Assembly: GCA_000969725.1 (NCBI GenBank)
Contig: JXSR01S019002.1
Origin: Ophiothrix spiculata
Lineage: Eukaryota; Echinodermata; Ophiuroidea; Amphilepidida; Ophiotrichidae
Reading direction: 5' to 3' (one strand)
DNA length: 64,000 nt
Part shown: piece by piece, positions 49,750-60,974 of the stretch
Layout: each line of letters opens with the position of its first letter
Position numbering within the stretch: position 1 is the first letter of the stretch
Translations under genes and position numbers: made by a program
The notes under the pieces: generated by a model
Told to the model about the DNA's origin: nothing
What the model saw: the letters and a program-made list of their open reading frames with translations, nothing else
Databases searched by the model: none

Positions 49750-51538
49750 AAAAGGACAGTAAAACACCCTGCTCTCACCTCAGCTTGGTAACAAACGGAA
49801 TAAATTTTAGCCCTTAATTCTTAAGGAAAGAAGCACCAAATGGTTTCTTGTACTTGCAGCATTGTTTCAATATGCAATTGTGAGGTCAGTTCAGACCAAG
49901 TGTCCATTACAGCAAGAAGCGCGACGGTCCATTGTAATAAATGATGGTCATCTGGTTTATAGATGCTGCCTGTCTTCCTGATCTTGTGAGTATTGTACAG
50001 ACGTGATAGATTACATGTCATGATAACATGTTCTTCCACATCCATACGTCTAGACCGCTGTTGATTAACCTGCAATGGTTTGTTCATTTGGCAGAATAAA
50101 CAGGTTTTACATATTAGGCAACTTCATTCCACTGACATCAATTCCGTCCTTAAAATTAAGTCAATTTGCATCTTTTACTTTTTCCGCTACAACTAAAGAA
50201 ACCAATATTATCCATGTTGCAGTTGTAGACTTAATTCGGTGCTTTTATAGAAAATCACGAACTCATAATCCTTCCTGCAGATGCAGGTTCATAAAAAATC
50301 CATTAAAGTCCTTTGATGTTATTTGTTGTAAATTGCATTTAACTTTTGACATTTCAATGAAGATTTCGAGTTGATAATTTTATAAACAGCTGGAAATACG
50401 ATCGATATCAATAGTAACACAGTCATATTGAAAAGTAAATAGTCATATTTACTCTTCAATAATAATCATATTTCTGCGAATCTGAAAAAAGTAAAATCAG
50501 CACGGTTATATCCGGTCATGTATAATGATTGAACATATATGCGTAGGCTGAGTGCCCTTGAATAAATGTGTTTGCTATGTTGGTAAAAAATATCTCTCGA
50601 TAATGTCAATGTCTTAAAACCTGCAATTTAATTAGAGGGCAGTCAAAAAAGGAATTATACTTGATCTTGAAGTATCAATGCTATTTCATATGCTCAAATA
50701 TATTGGTCAATTTCTCAGTAATATAAAGGGAATTACTTATTTCATCTTACCATGAATAACATTCATTATTTGACTGAAAATCAAAATGATGTTTAAAGTC
50801 AAAATAATATTTTTATTTTGTTTTCGATGTCTTTTTCTCAAGCACATAATTTAGAATATATGCCTCTACTTTTGAAAATTGTGTATGACTTATCACAATT
50901 TTGCATCTAGTGATATTTCTGAAATAATAATATCCGTTAAGCGGAATAAATTATTCAAGGATCAGGAATCTTGAAATGATTCTATATGGATAGCCCCAGA
51001 TATTGCGTATACTATATAATAAAAATGATACATGCGATCGGCACATAGATAGGTATCAAAATGAAAATGTATGTTTTATGGCGAACATAAATATAAGCAT
51101 TACCATAGTTGGTTGAAAGAAGAATATCTATTATCGGTTAATACCAGTTAGAGCGTATCAGAGAATGTGTCTTTACTATTGGCTAATTCCATTATCTTGT
51201 ATCACATACATGAATTTTTCAAGTTCAATTCTGACATGAAAGTAATACCTGAGTTGAAAGTAAACAGATCAAGGTCTCAGAAACTACTTTTGTTTTTTCC
51301 ATAAAGCAAATAGAACTTATTTTATGACTGGTATAAGTTGAATGTTGCCTTAGTAACATTTTACCCTCAAATTTGCACCAAATTTGATTTGGTACTGAAA
51401 CAGAGAAAAACATCTGAAGCTTTTCCTTATTAGTGTATAAGAAGCCCCAGTGTCTGTGCTCTAAAGTACAATCGCGTTTTAGTAATAAATGTTAATCATA
51501 GCCGAGTAGTGTGTTGTAGGAATTTGCCGTTCTCAGAT
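49750..51538. other. Non-coding stretch with a P-like block
   Basis: No supported gene. Positions 51,070-51,175 resemble 36,530-36,640 (accatagttggttgaa block). Confidence 0.45.
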
Positions 51539-52662
51539 GTCACGCCTGTCACGAAAAACATGAAAAGTTTTTGCTGTGTTTTATTCAAAGGTCATGTTTT
51601 GGTTAAACATCAATATCTATCTTCTATCATGGAGTCTACATCCGCAAAGCAATAAACAAACATTCAGTGATTGCTTATTTCTCCACTATTACATCTCAAA
51701 ATCGGTCACGCCTGTCACGAAGTCGAAATCCCGGAAATGTTAAAGTCCCCATTTTGAAAAACATATGTATGCTATGAAACTCAAACTTAAAAGACATGTT
51801 AGAATCATCATTTCCTGTCTTAATTGGCAAAAAAACCGACGAAAATCTGTTATTTAGAACTTTTGTAGCAAAATTTTGCTTTTTGGTGGCCATTTTTGCC
51901 ATAATGCAATTTTGCCTGATTTTCAAATCCGAAAGTGCTTTATGACGTCATAGTTACGTAACGCCTCGGCCGATTTTGATGTTCTTGGTATCGTTGGATA
52001 GCCTAGGGGAGGATCATACATATCTATTATTAGCAAAACCAAGTTCATAGGAGGATCCGTTCTAAAATATTAGGGTGGTTGCAACAACCCTTCGGAGGAC
52101 GTGTTGTAAAAATAGCTCGGGAGTACAAGGGTGAAAGCTAAAAAATAGATTAGACTTGCATAATACAGTATCAAAACTGTTGAAAATAAATCATAATCAT
52201 AAATAAAGACGTTATTAAACAACAGATCCATTGCTAAAATCAAGTTTTACTAGGTGTGCACAAATGTCACGCCTGTCACGTCACGCCTGTCACGAAATGA
52301 TTTAGCCTGTATTCTCCAAGTTAAGAGATACAGCTCCAAAAGTGAAATGTTTCCTGATTGGTTCCCCAATGGAGATATACTGCAACATAAACAGGAATCA
52401 AATATCCCGTGGGAAAGAGATAGAATTAAGCATTAAACCATATTTTTGAAAAGGCAGTGTCAGCTTGGGTCACGCCTGTCACGGACACTTTGTGTCTCCA
52501 TTGTGAAGACAGTGATTGAGTTAGAATAAATTTTTCACTTTTTGCATTCAAAATCGAATGTCTACTATAACATATAGGAATATTTCCGTGGTATCGCCTT
52601 TAGATAAAATTTGCCAGCTATTCTGAGATAAAAAGGTTCATGCAAAGGTCACGCCTGTCACG
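51539..52662 (+). repeat. Dispersed exact 15-mer array, GTCACGCCTGTCACG x6
   Basis: Exact copies start at 51,539, 51,705, 52,266, 52,280 (sharing one G with the previous copy), 52,469 and 52,648. The 15-mer is two GTCACG words around CCT. The DNA between copies is A+T-rich and shows no obvious homology between intervals. One copy abuts the core-module element at 51,720. No protein or RNA gene explains it. Confidence 0.8.
51720..52130 (+). repeat. Core-module repeat copy (bZIP palindromes)
   Basis: Aligns with the interior of 37,648-38,223. It includes ccccattttgaaaaacat, a gacgaaaatc block, TGACGTCA (51,943-51,950) and GTTACGTAAC (51,953-51,962). The right end reads gggagtacaagggtga, a decayed terminal repeat. 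The left end is lost next to the 15-mer at 51,705. Confidence 0.7.
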
Positions 52663-53615
52663 CTGGAATTCGCCTATTGTGTGCACTGTAAAGACTTTAA
52701 ACTTCGTGTCATAAACGAATTTATATAATTTTTTGATCTATTTTGAACCAATCTGGTCAAGTTTATTGCATTTGTAGCTATGGTACATTAACAAAAAAAA
52801 AGAGATTTACATGTAATCATGCAAATAAGAGTGCATAATGCTGCTTTCATATTAAATTAAGTTGTCGTGTTATAGCTTTGTATAGCTTTGTCATTTTCAT
52901 GTTTTACACATTCTATTCTGTAACAGAAAATTTGTTGCTTTGCAAGATTTATTCATTTTAATTTTAAAAATCTTGTCATACAACGAGTATGAAAGCAGCA
53001 TGTTGTATCGATGCAATATGATTTTATTTAGTTTGAATTGGATTGTCAAATCTCTAAGCAGGAGCGAGGTTAAAATCTTTTGACAAGGCATAGAAAATGC
53101 AAATTATTATTGTTCATGCATGGAACGACCAATTATTCGAACAAACAATATCGCCATAGTTTAAGCAATATTCTAATGTCGCAGTCAGCTTTTCAACATT
53201 ACCAAAATATTGTCAAAAGAAAATGTCAAAGTGACAGATCAAGAGTCATAAGTATTTGAGCGCAAAAGCCTCGACATATATAATTCTGGAAAAACAATCA
53301 AATGCTTTAAAGCTAGTGATTATTGCCATTTGAAAGGAAGAATTAACATTGTGGCTAGAACCAGTTATGAAATGCTCAACAGTATTTAGTACCTGTTTAG
53401 TACTTGACATGTATGCTGTGTATATCTCGTAATTCTCGTTTACATTATTGATTAATAGTTGAGTATGCAACTTGATTTATATATCTCACTTTTAAGTATT
53501 TTTGAAATTTAAATCAGACCATTTTACGCCATTTTTTTGATGAGCATGAGTACCACTTTATTGTTCGAGCGGTCTCTCGGGCTTTGAGTCAGATTAAATT
53601 AATACATATACACTA

Positions 53616-53962
53616 GCTTAGTTCAAATGTTCTGTCCGCTATCTCATTAAAGGACAAAGGATTTTGTTAACTAAATCGTTAATGACAATAGAAGTATCTA
53701 ATTAATTTTACCGCACAAAAGAGGCCTGTCAATCAAAGTATAGGATAGGCTATTGTCTTCGACGAAAAGCATAACGCCTAGAGATTTTTGGTTATGCTTT
53801 TTATCGTGTAAACACAAAAGGACTGTCAAGGATTGCAATTTTTAAAGTGGGGATTATCTAAACTTATTGACTCCAGTGAATAGAAAAGTAATGGGTTAAC
53901 AAAATATTTTACTACGGATTACAAAATGCATTGTTATGCACGGACAGAACATTTGAACTGGC
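53616..53962. mobile_element. TA-type MITE
   Basis: This 347-bp element is flanked by TA (53,614-53,615; 53,963-53,964). Inverted ends share AGTTCAAATGTTCTGTCCG. It is the better-preserved sibling of 1,810-2,157. Confidence 0.85.
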
Positions 53963-54809
53963 TAACTATATACATTATGCGTATTCTTTGATTGATTCAA
54001 AATGTTTGCCTTAAGCTCAAAAATTTATATTCAAGATTTGTCATGGTAAGTAACAGAGATGACTTGCCATTACACTCTTAGTCATTCTTCCTTAGGCCTT
54101 GTCTATGGGGCCTTGTAATCTCATTTACATAATGATGTCAATGTCTAAGGACAAAAACATCTATAAATGAGGTTATGATACAAAAAATCCACGTGCAATG
54201 ACATTCATTCAATTTAATTTTAAGTGTGAACAATTAATTTTTCAAGGAAACTACCTGCACATTTTATATGACTAAATGTATATAATTCTCTGCAATATGA
54301 ATATTTTTTCTCACATCTAAAAAAACTGACACACCTTAACTAAGCCAATAGTGACTTCTACAGGGCACTACTTCTGATCTACTTTTTTTCTTTAGTGTGA
54401 TTCTAAGAAATGTTAAACCATTACGCTTAGACCAGTCAAGTATATGCACGGTTATCATTCCATGTATCATTTACTTATCTTTTATACATGTACCTTCTTG
54501 ACATAATAAGCCTATTTCTTACTTTTAATATTGGAAATATGTAGGCTACTTTTTCTTTATTACGCATCTCTCCAAATGGTTTAAAATATGAAAAAATATT
54601 CGGTCAGTAGCTATCGACGTTGATAATTCTTTTCACCTGCTCATCATTCACCAACATCAATCAAAATCGGGAAATATCAACTTAAATATCAATCCATGAG
54701 CAATATTTTGAACAAACTCAAGTAGATTATATTACCATGATTATGGCAAACTTGTACAAGAAAGTATTTGGTGTTTGAATGACTAAACTTTATTTGAAAA
54801 TGGTTTTGT

Positions 54810-56242
54810 TTCAGTTTTTCAGTTTAGCCTCTCCAATTGGAGAGATTTATTTATAATGTAAATATAGGCCACCGGCCCTTTTCACATATACAAAATCAAT
54901 AATATCAATAATGTAGTTTCAGAAACACGTACACATAAAAAAAGATCATTAATTATTTTCAATATTATATCTGATAAACAAAGCATGATGACAATACAGA
55001 GCGAGTTCTTTTAAAGTATGCTCATCTGATGAAGACATAAGTGAAATGAAGTTTGCTGTTGTTGGTCCTGAGTTCAGACAGGAAGGAAAAAAATTTGCTC
55101 GAATATCGTTGAAGAAGTCGCATTTTAAAAGAAAGTGCAATTCATCTTCTACTTCTTCAGCGTCGCAGAGAAAACAAATACGCTCATCATAAGCCAAATT
55201 TTCTCTTCGTCCTGTCTCAACTCGAAGACAATGACTAGAACATCTCAATCTTGCTAAAGCAGTTATAAATCGATTGTCAGTAAATACATCAAGATAATAC
55301 TCAGAAATGCGTATGTTCTTGTATTCCCGATATAAAATCAGACGACCATTAGATGAAATATCTGCCACCCAATCCTGATGAGAAATGTCAGAAACTCTTT
55401 GGGCGAACGCGTTTAAGAATTCGTTTTCATTACCAATACCTTGCGCAAGCCACGCATAGCCAAAACCATAAGAGAAAAGAATATCTTTAACAGCGCTCGC
55501 CCAAGTCATCTTGCCATTCTCATCAAGACTACGTAGCATCTTATATGCAATTTTTGGATATCTTTTATCAGGGAGTTGCAAAATCCTAAGCCAATATTTT
55601 ATAACTCTGATTATTTGACGGGTAAATAAAGGTGATCTACCACATTCACCAAGCGCAGCACAATTTGGAGTGGACGGATTTACACCAAGTAAAACTTACA
55701 CGCTTTCGTTTGGACTCTTTCAATAAGATGATATTCACCAATGCCCCAAATTTCAGAACCATACATGAGAATGGAGGCAACAGTTGCATGAAACACTTTA
55801 AAAAAATGCTGCCTATTAAAGGAACCAACTTTCCTCGAAATCAAACGCAGTTGAGCCATGGCTTTATTTGCTTGGTCCGACAAACAGCGTGTTGCTTTTC
55901 CCCATGTATTTCCCGGTGACAAGTCTAATCCAAGATATTTATAAGTGCTTGTTGTTTCAATAGGATTACCCTTAAAAAACCACCTTTCCCGTTGAGCAAT
56001 TCTGCCACCCCTTCTAAAGACAAGTACCTTTGTTTTAGTGATATTTACACTCAAACCCCGTTCATCACAAAAACGGGCAAGGATATTAATATGTCTTTGA
56101 AGATCGCGCACTGCATCTGCAACAAGAACAACGCCGTCGGCAAACAACAATGACTCAATTTCATTAACTCCATTTCCAATCTTAATACCTTTGCCACCTC
56201 TGTTTTCGAGCATTTCATGTAAAATTGAAATAAATATCGAAA
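54810..56242 (-). mobile_element. LINE with reverse transcriptase, 5'-truncated and inactivated
   Basis: Flanked by a 13-bp target duplication AAAATGGTTTTGT (54,797-54,809; 56,243-56,255). From about 56,240 on the minus strand it encodes FSIFISILHEMLEN, then LLFADGVVLVADAVRDLQRH, SVNITKTKVLVFRRGG, TYKYLGLDLSP and SILMYGSEIWG, the palm and thumb of a non-LTR reverse transcriptase. The catalytic F/Y-A-D-D box reads FADG. One G is missing near 55,691 (YLG|VNPSTPN), shifting frame into IIRVIKYWLRILQLPDKRYP. The C-terminus ends with a Cys/His cluster, CFLCDAEEVEDELHFLLKC, and stop near 54,949. The 3' part includes a GGGCCGGTGGCC block, a 16-bp palindrome CTCTCCAATTGGAGAG (54,829-54,844) and an ACTGAAA-type tail. 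Clade not assigned. Confidence 0.87.
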
Positions 56243-56689
56243 AAAATGGTTTTGTATTGAATTAATTTTAACATTTTTGAGCGATCAACAGGAGTCCAAA
56301 TGTGGAACCAACAATGAATTAATCTCCCATCGGTTTTCGGGTATGTAAATGTCTAACCTCATGCTGAGCTTCTCTTGCTATGATGCTATTTAAATTTCGT
56401 TTACTCGGATTCATAACTGAATAAGTTCTAAACTTGTTTAAAAATATTATTGTGCTTGTATTTTGCAAAAAATACCATTTTGTCTTCAAAACATTTACCA
56501 GAACTGTTATTGAAACATGATATTGAATTTAATTTATTATTTTTTAGTCTTTATCTAGGTCTAAATAGGGTTAAAGCTTAAGACGAAAAGACGTATTGCT
56601 AACCTAACAGACATCCGGATACCGTATGCGTAGCATTGGAGTCGGCTATGTAAATTATTTTATTCGGATTTTGCGCTCTACGCCTTTCA

Positions 56690-57740
56690 TAATATTTTCA
56701 AAATATTATCACCAGGAAATGTCAAGCGTAGCCAGTGATGTGTATCGTATTCATTTAAGATCAACAACCTTGGCATAGTTCTGGAAAAATAATAAAATGC
56801 AAGCAATGTAATATAATTGTTATGTTTTGAAAGGGAGCATGAACATAATGTCAAGAAAACCACATGGCATATGCTCAACAGTGTTTCGTACCATTTTGTG
56901 CCAAATGTGCATAATCAATTACTAAATAGCCATTTACATGGTTAATACTGGATGAACTTGTTTGTATTTTATATTATGTTTTATATACTATTATGATATC
57001 TCACTAAGTTGTATCATTTGAAAAAAAATGATATTATACAAATATTAAGTGAATATGAGTTTGATAGTAAAAATAAACCATCCCGAATTGAACGATTGAT
57101 TGTTCCATTTTACGAGCCGATAGGCGAGTGAAATGGAACAATCACTCTTTCACAATCACTCAAATATGCAGTTATTATTTGTTTTATATAACTCATCTAT
57201 AGATTCTAGTCAATTGATAACACATTATACTATTATATACCTTGTATACCCATTACCCATGTAGGTCCCTACTGTACACTGTAGTTTTCAATCCAGTTAT
57301 AAGAGACGATATACTATCAAACGGACGAAAGTGATAGTAAAGACTATCAAACGGATGATAGTGATAGTAAAAATGACAAATGGTCACGTGTTACAATCTT
57401 ATCAATCAAATTACTAGAATCTATGGATGAGTTATATAAAAAATAATATCTAATCCGGTAAAAGGCAGCATATCGGCACGTTTTCGTTGATGTCCTTGGT
57501 TAATTTGAGGTCAAATTTGTTTCATTAAACAAATGTTAAAAGAAAAAATATTTTAAAAAGACGGGCACTGGTCGACTTGCTGGCTTTACCAATATTTATA
57601 GAAATACTGCCTACAAAATAACGCATTTACAAATCAGTATTCTGTTATTTCAACTGAAACAATATCAGATGCTTTATTATAACAAGTTTTTCAGCATTAG
57701 TTCATGAACAAAGAAAAGAAAAGAAAACTATGTAAACAAC
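56690..57740 (+). repeat. Duplicon P2 (partial copy)
   Basis: Positions 56,690-56,935 match 39,290-39,530 and 62,665-62,900 (blocks tcaccagnaaatgtcaa, tggaataaccataaaatgc-like, gagcatgaacnnnatgtcaa). The end near 57,690 resembles the cagcatta block of P1 and P3. The hairpin element at 57,075-57,442 interrupts it. Confidence 0.65.
57075..57442. mobile_element. Composite foldback element
   Basis: Contains a hairpin GATTGTTCCATTT / AAATGGAACAATC with a 20-nt loop (about 57,085-57,135). A second inverted pair at 57,183-57,222 and 57,400-57,442 (TTTTATATAACTCATC ends) encloses two copies of a roughly 28-bp actatcaaacgga unit (57,313-57,370). Boundaries uncertain. Confidence 0.6.
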
Positions 57741-57984
57741 TATGTGTCAAGATACAATTGTTCTATTTTGAATTGCCAATCTTCCAGGATTGGAGTTGTA
57801 CAAAAAATATTATATATGATAATAATGTCTAGTCCAGGGAGATTTTATTATATTATTATTATATATTATAAACGGTATTCTTTAGTCACCATTCTAATAC
57901 TAGTATGCTACGTAAGAAGATTTACTCAAATTATATCTTTAATGGTTGATACTACTTATTCTGAAATACAAATTCTATTCTTTA

Positions 57985-58261
57985 ACCCTCGTCTTCCTGA
58001 GCCTTTTTTTGTAACACCCCACCCCCTGTGATTTTGAAATTGGGACCCCCAAAATTATATTGTTTGGTACTATAGTATAGGGTAGGGTCTCCTCTTTCCG
58101 TTGATACAAAGATCATGAAAATCGGTCCAGGCGTTACGTAATTATGACGTCACAAAGTATTTCCGACTTTGGGCAAAAATGGCCACTTAACAAAAAATCG
58201 CTACAAAAGTTCTAAATGTCCAATTTTCGTCTGGGTTTTTTTGCTAATAAATGAAGGAATC
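57985..58261 (-). mobile_element. TA-type core-module MITE, 5' part split by a LINE
   Basis: Preceded by TA (57,983-57,984), it begins ACCCTCGTCTTCCTGA and carries TTACGTAA (58,134-58,141) and TGACGTCA (58,145-58,152), in the opposite orientation to 37,648-38,223. It breaks at 58,261 and resumes at 58,928-58,968 (atcaacaattcaaacatg), beyond which it is lost. Confidence 0.82.
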
Positions 58262-58927
58262 ATACATACATACATACATACATGAGGCTTTTATATAGCG
58301 CCATTTCATATAGATCACAGCGCTCAAAAACAATCAAAAAGCATGACACAAACACAAAATAAAAAGGGAAATTGGAAAGACAAAGCTGAAGCATGCAGAA
58401 AAACTATCTTGGGAAAAGGTGAGACTTAAGACCTCTCTTAAAGCTGGCAACTGTGTTGGCAGTGCGAAGAGATTGGGGCAATGTATTCCATAGTCTTGGT
58501 GCATAATAATAGAATGCTTTGCTAGCAGCTGATTTAAGTGTTCTGTTCTTGATTTTGTGGACAACCAGTCTTGTTACGTCAGAGGCAGATCGTAATCCCT
58601 CGCGAGTTGGTGTATACAAAGTGAGACATGAAGTAAGGTAAGCAGGTGCAAGACCATTAACACACTTGTAGACATATAGAAGGATCTTAAACGTAATGCG
58701 CTCACTAATGGGTAGCCAGTGTAGCTGCTCTAGAAGAGGTGAGGCGTGTTCTTTCTTCGATTTGCAGAAAATGATCTTAACTGCCCAGTTCTCAAGACGT
58801 TGCAGTCGAGCAATCTCTTTCGCATTTGATCCTGCTAAAAGAGCATTCCCATAGTCAAGCCGAGACAGAATCAAAGATCGAACGACATGATTGCATGTTT
58901 CAAAGTCCAAGTAACGACGGATGCAAT
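58262..58927 (-). mobile_element. L2-like LINE, 3' fragment nested in a MITE
   Basis: The minus-strand frame from about 58,920 to 58,404 reads RRYLDFETC, SLILSRLDYGNALLAG, LHWLPISERITFKILL, FYYYAPRLWNTLPQSLR and FKRGLKSHLF, a CR1/L2-type reverse-transcriptase C-terminus of about 170 codons with an intact frame and normal stop. The 3' UTR has GAGCGCTGTGAT and GAAATGGCGCTATATAAA, then a (TATG)n tail. An atca target duplication (58,259-58,262; 58,928-58,931) fits the two halves of the interrupted MITE. It looks younger than the other two L2 fragments. Confidence 0.85.
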
Positions 58928-59352
58928 ATCAACAATTCAAACATGTTCTGTAAGTTTCAAGTCAATAGCATGTTTATTAAAATTTATCACTCTTTTTCTG
59001 CAAAATAACTGAAAACTAGATATGCCTTAGTCTAAGTCTAACTAATTAAGCTCTCATTCAACTTTCAGTGAACAGCCACTTACTGCTAACATGCAATAAT
59101 AGTGGGAGTACATTAGAAATTGTATATGAGTAGAGAGGAACTGGATTAATGACTTCATTTCCCTTTTCAATTTTTAAATCATGGCATTTAAGAGTGTCAT
59201 TTTTAATTTACATCACATATTTTTACATTGTCATCAGTAACCATAAGTTGTTATGGGATACAATTTTGACTGTTTTGCTAAAACAAGCAGTGTCTAGTTT
59301 CAATTTCGTTCTCCTTTTTAGGACACCAAATTGAACGGTTCATCCGTTTCTT

Positions 59353-59930
59353 ACCAGGGTGGTGGGGGGGAGGGACGTTCTAACGGATGATTCCCTGGCG
59401 CATAAAAATGCAAACGAATATGACCTAGGGGTTTTGGGGGTAATTGTAAGTTTATCCTTTGCGGTCATTTAAGCGAAAAAAATTCGTAGGTACCACCTTC
59501 AGGGGGGTTGGGGTGTCTCTTCAAAGTCGAAAGGTAGTGGTTGCACCTAAGAAAATTTTATATCGCCATTTAGAAAAATATCTGCATGGTAATCACTTAA
59601 AACTTACAGAACATATTAGAAACATAATTTCCTTCTTTATAAGCAAAAAAACCGACAAAATTCCAATATTTAAATTAGAACTTTACAAAAATTTTATTTG
59701 GTGGCCATTTTTGCACAAAATCACGATTTATCTAACTCGGAAGTACTTATTTTGTCATCATTACGTAACGTGTTAGTCGATTTTTATGATTTTGGTATCA
59801 ATGGATAGAGGAGATCCTACCCTATACTATGATATAAGGCAAAGCAACTTTAAGCGCCCCAATTTCAATTTCATCGGCACCCCCCCCCCTTTTGATAACA
59901 AACGTTACACAAAATACTTTGGTAAGACAA
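59353..59930 (+). repeat. Core-module repeat copy (decayed)
   Basis: Aligns with 37,670-38,170: taacggatgat near the start, ggtaccacctt, acttacagaacatattagaa, a decayed gtcatcattacgtaacg and ccatactatg/taccctatact blocks. It starts with a G-run (59,355-59,375) able to form a G-quadruplex and has a run of ten C at 59,880-59,889. Terminal repeats are gone. Confidence 0.7.
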
Positions 59931-59934
59931 TTAA

Positions 59935-60716
59935 GGGGGAACTATGGACTTGGTGGGCTAAAAATGATAATTAAAATATAGAATGAAGAGGAAAATTACC
60001 TTTCAGTTGCACTTTATTTGACATCAATCGGAGCTTCGATTCAAAAGTTATGGTCGAAAATGTAATTTAACGAAGTGAATGGCTTTTTATATTTCTTATG
60101 TGTTTTATTGTTTTCTTAAGCTGTGATTTTTAACATTTTACCATTCAAAAATCTATATCTCAAAAAATGATAAAGAATTGTATATCTTTCTTTTTTAATT
60201 ATTTGTGTTAATTCAAAGCAAATCGGTATTTCTAAAATATGTAAAATATTAAAAACAGTGTTTCTAGTTTAAATTGCATGGATCTCAAAAGTTAATTTTC
60301 GATGACTTGTCACACGGCAACAGCTGTATCTAAAAAATGGGTAAAAAGCAAATTACAACACAACAACAGGGTTGTGCAATAAATCAAAGATATTGCAACT
60401 TTTACACTGGGATCTTTAATTTTAGGGGTGTCATTGGCCACAGGGGATGATGATAATTATCGTTTCGCTATTCTTACATAATGACCCCCACCAACAGTGT
60501 CCTGAGGGTGCAATGAAAATATTTTTGGTTTATTGCATAGCTCAAGCTCAATTATAATGTTTCCATTTACTTTTTAGCCAATCTCTATAGGACAAATTGT
60601 TTTTGAGATAGAAGTGTTACCTCATTGCATATCGCTGAAAATTAACTTTAGAAATACAGGCAATTTAATCTAGAACTTTTCCCCTTCAAAAATCCCACCA
60701 AATCCATAGTTCCCCC
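59935..60716. mobile_element. piggyBac-like MITE (TTAA target site)
   Basis: This 782-bp element is flanked by TTAA (59,931-59,934; 60,717-60,720). Ends GGGGGAACTATGGACTTGGT and, from the right, GGGGGAACTATGGATTTGGT are inverted repeats. It sits at the edge of the core-module copy inside P3. No transposase. Confidence 0.87.
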
Positions 60717-60974
60717 TTAAGGGATAAATGTTTTGTTGTGTTTCAGTTCTTCAGGGAAATTAAATCAATTACATTTTCATCATTTTGACTGAAAAACACC
60801 CCTTATTCCATATTCTCTTCGGAATTAGAATATAATATGTTAGTTTTGTTTTTGTTTTGTCAATGCTTTTTCTGTATGCTATTCCGTTTAGAGCAATTAT
60901 AGGTTCTACGGCGATCAAGTATCTTCAGTAAAGACATATAGTACAAAATGAAAATATTACAGAATACTCTTTAA

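Noticed and set aside
51539-52662. CRISPR-like reading of the 15-mer array
   Set aside because: Intervals vary from 14 to 561 bp and the context is eukaryotic.
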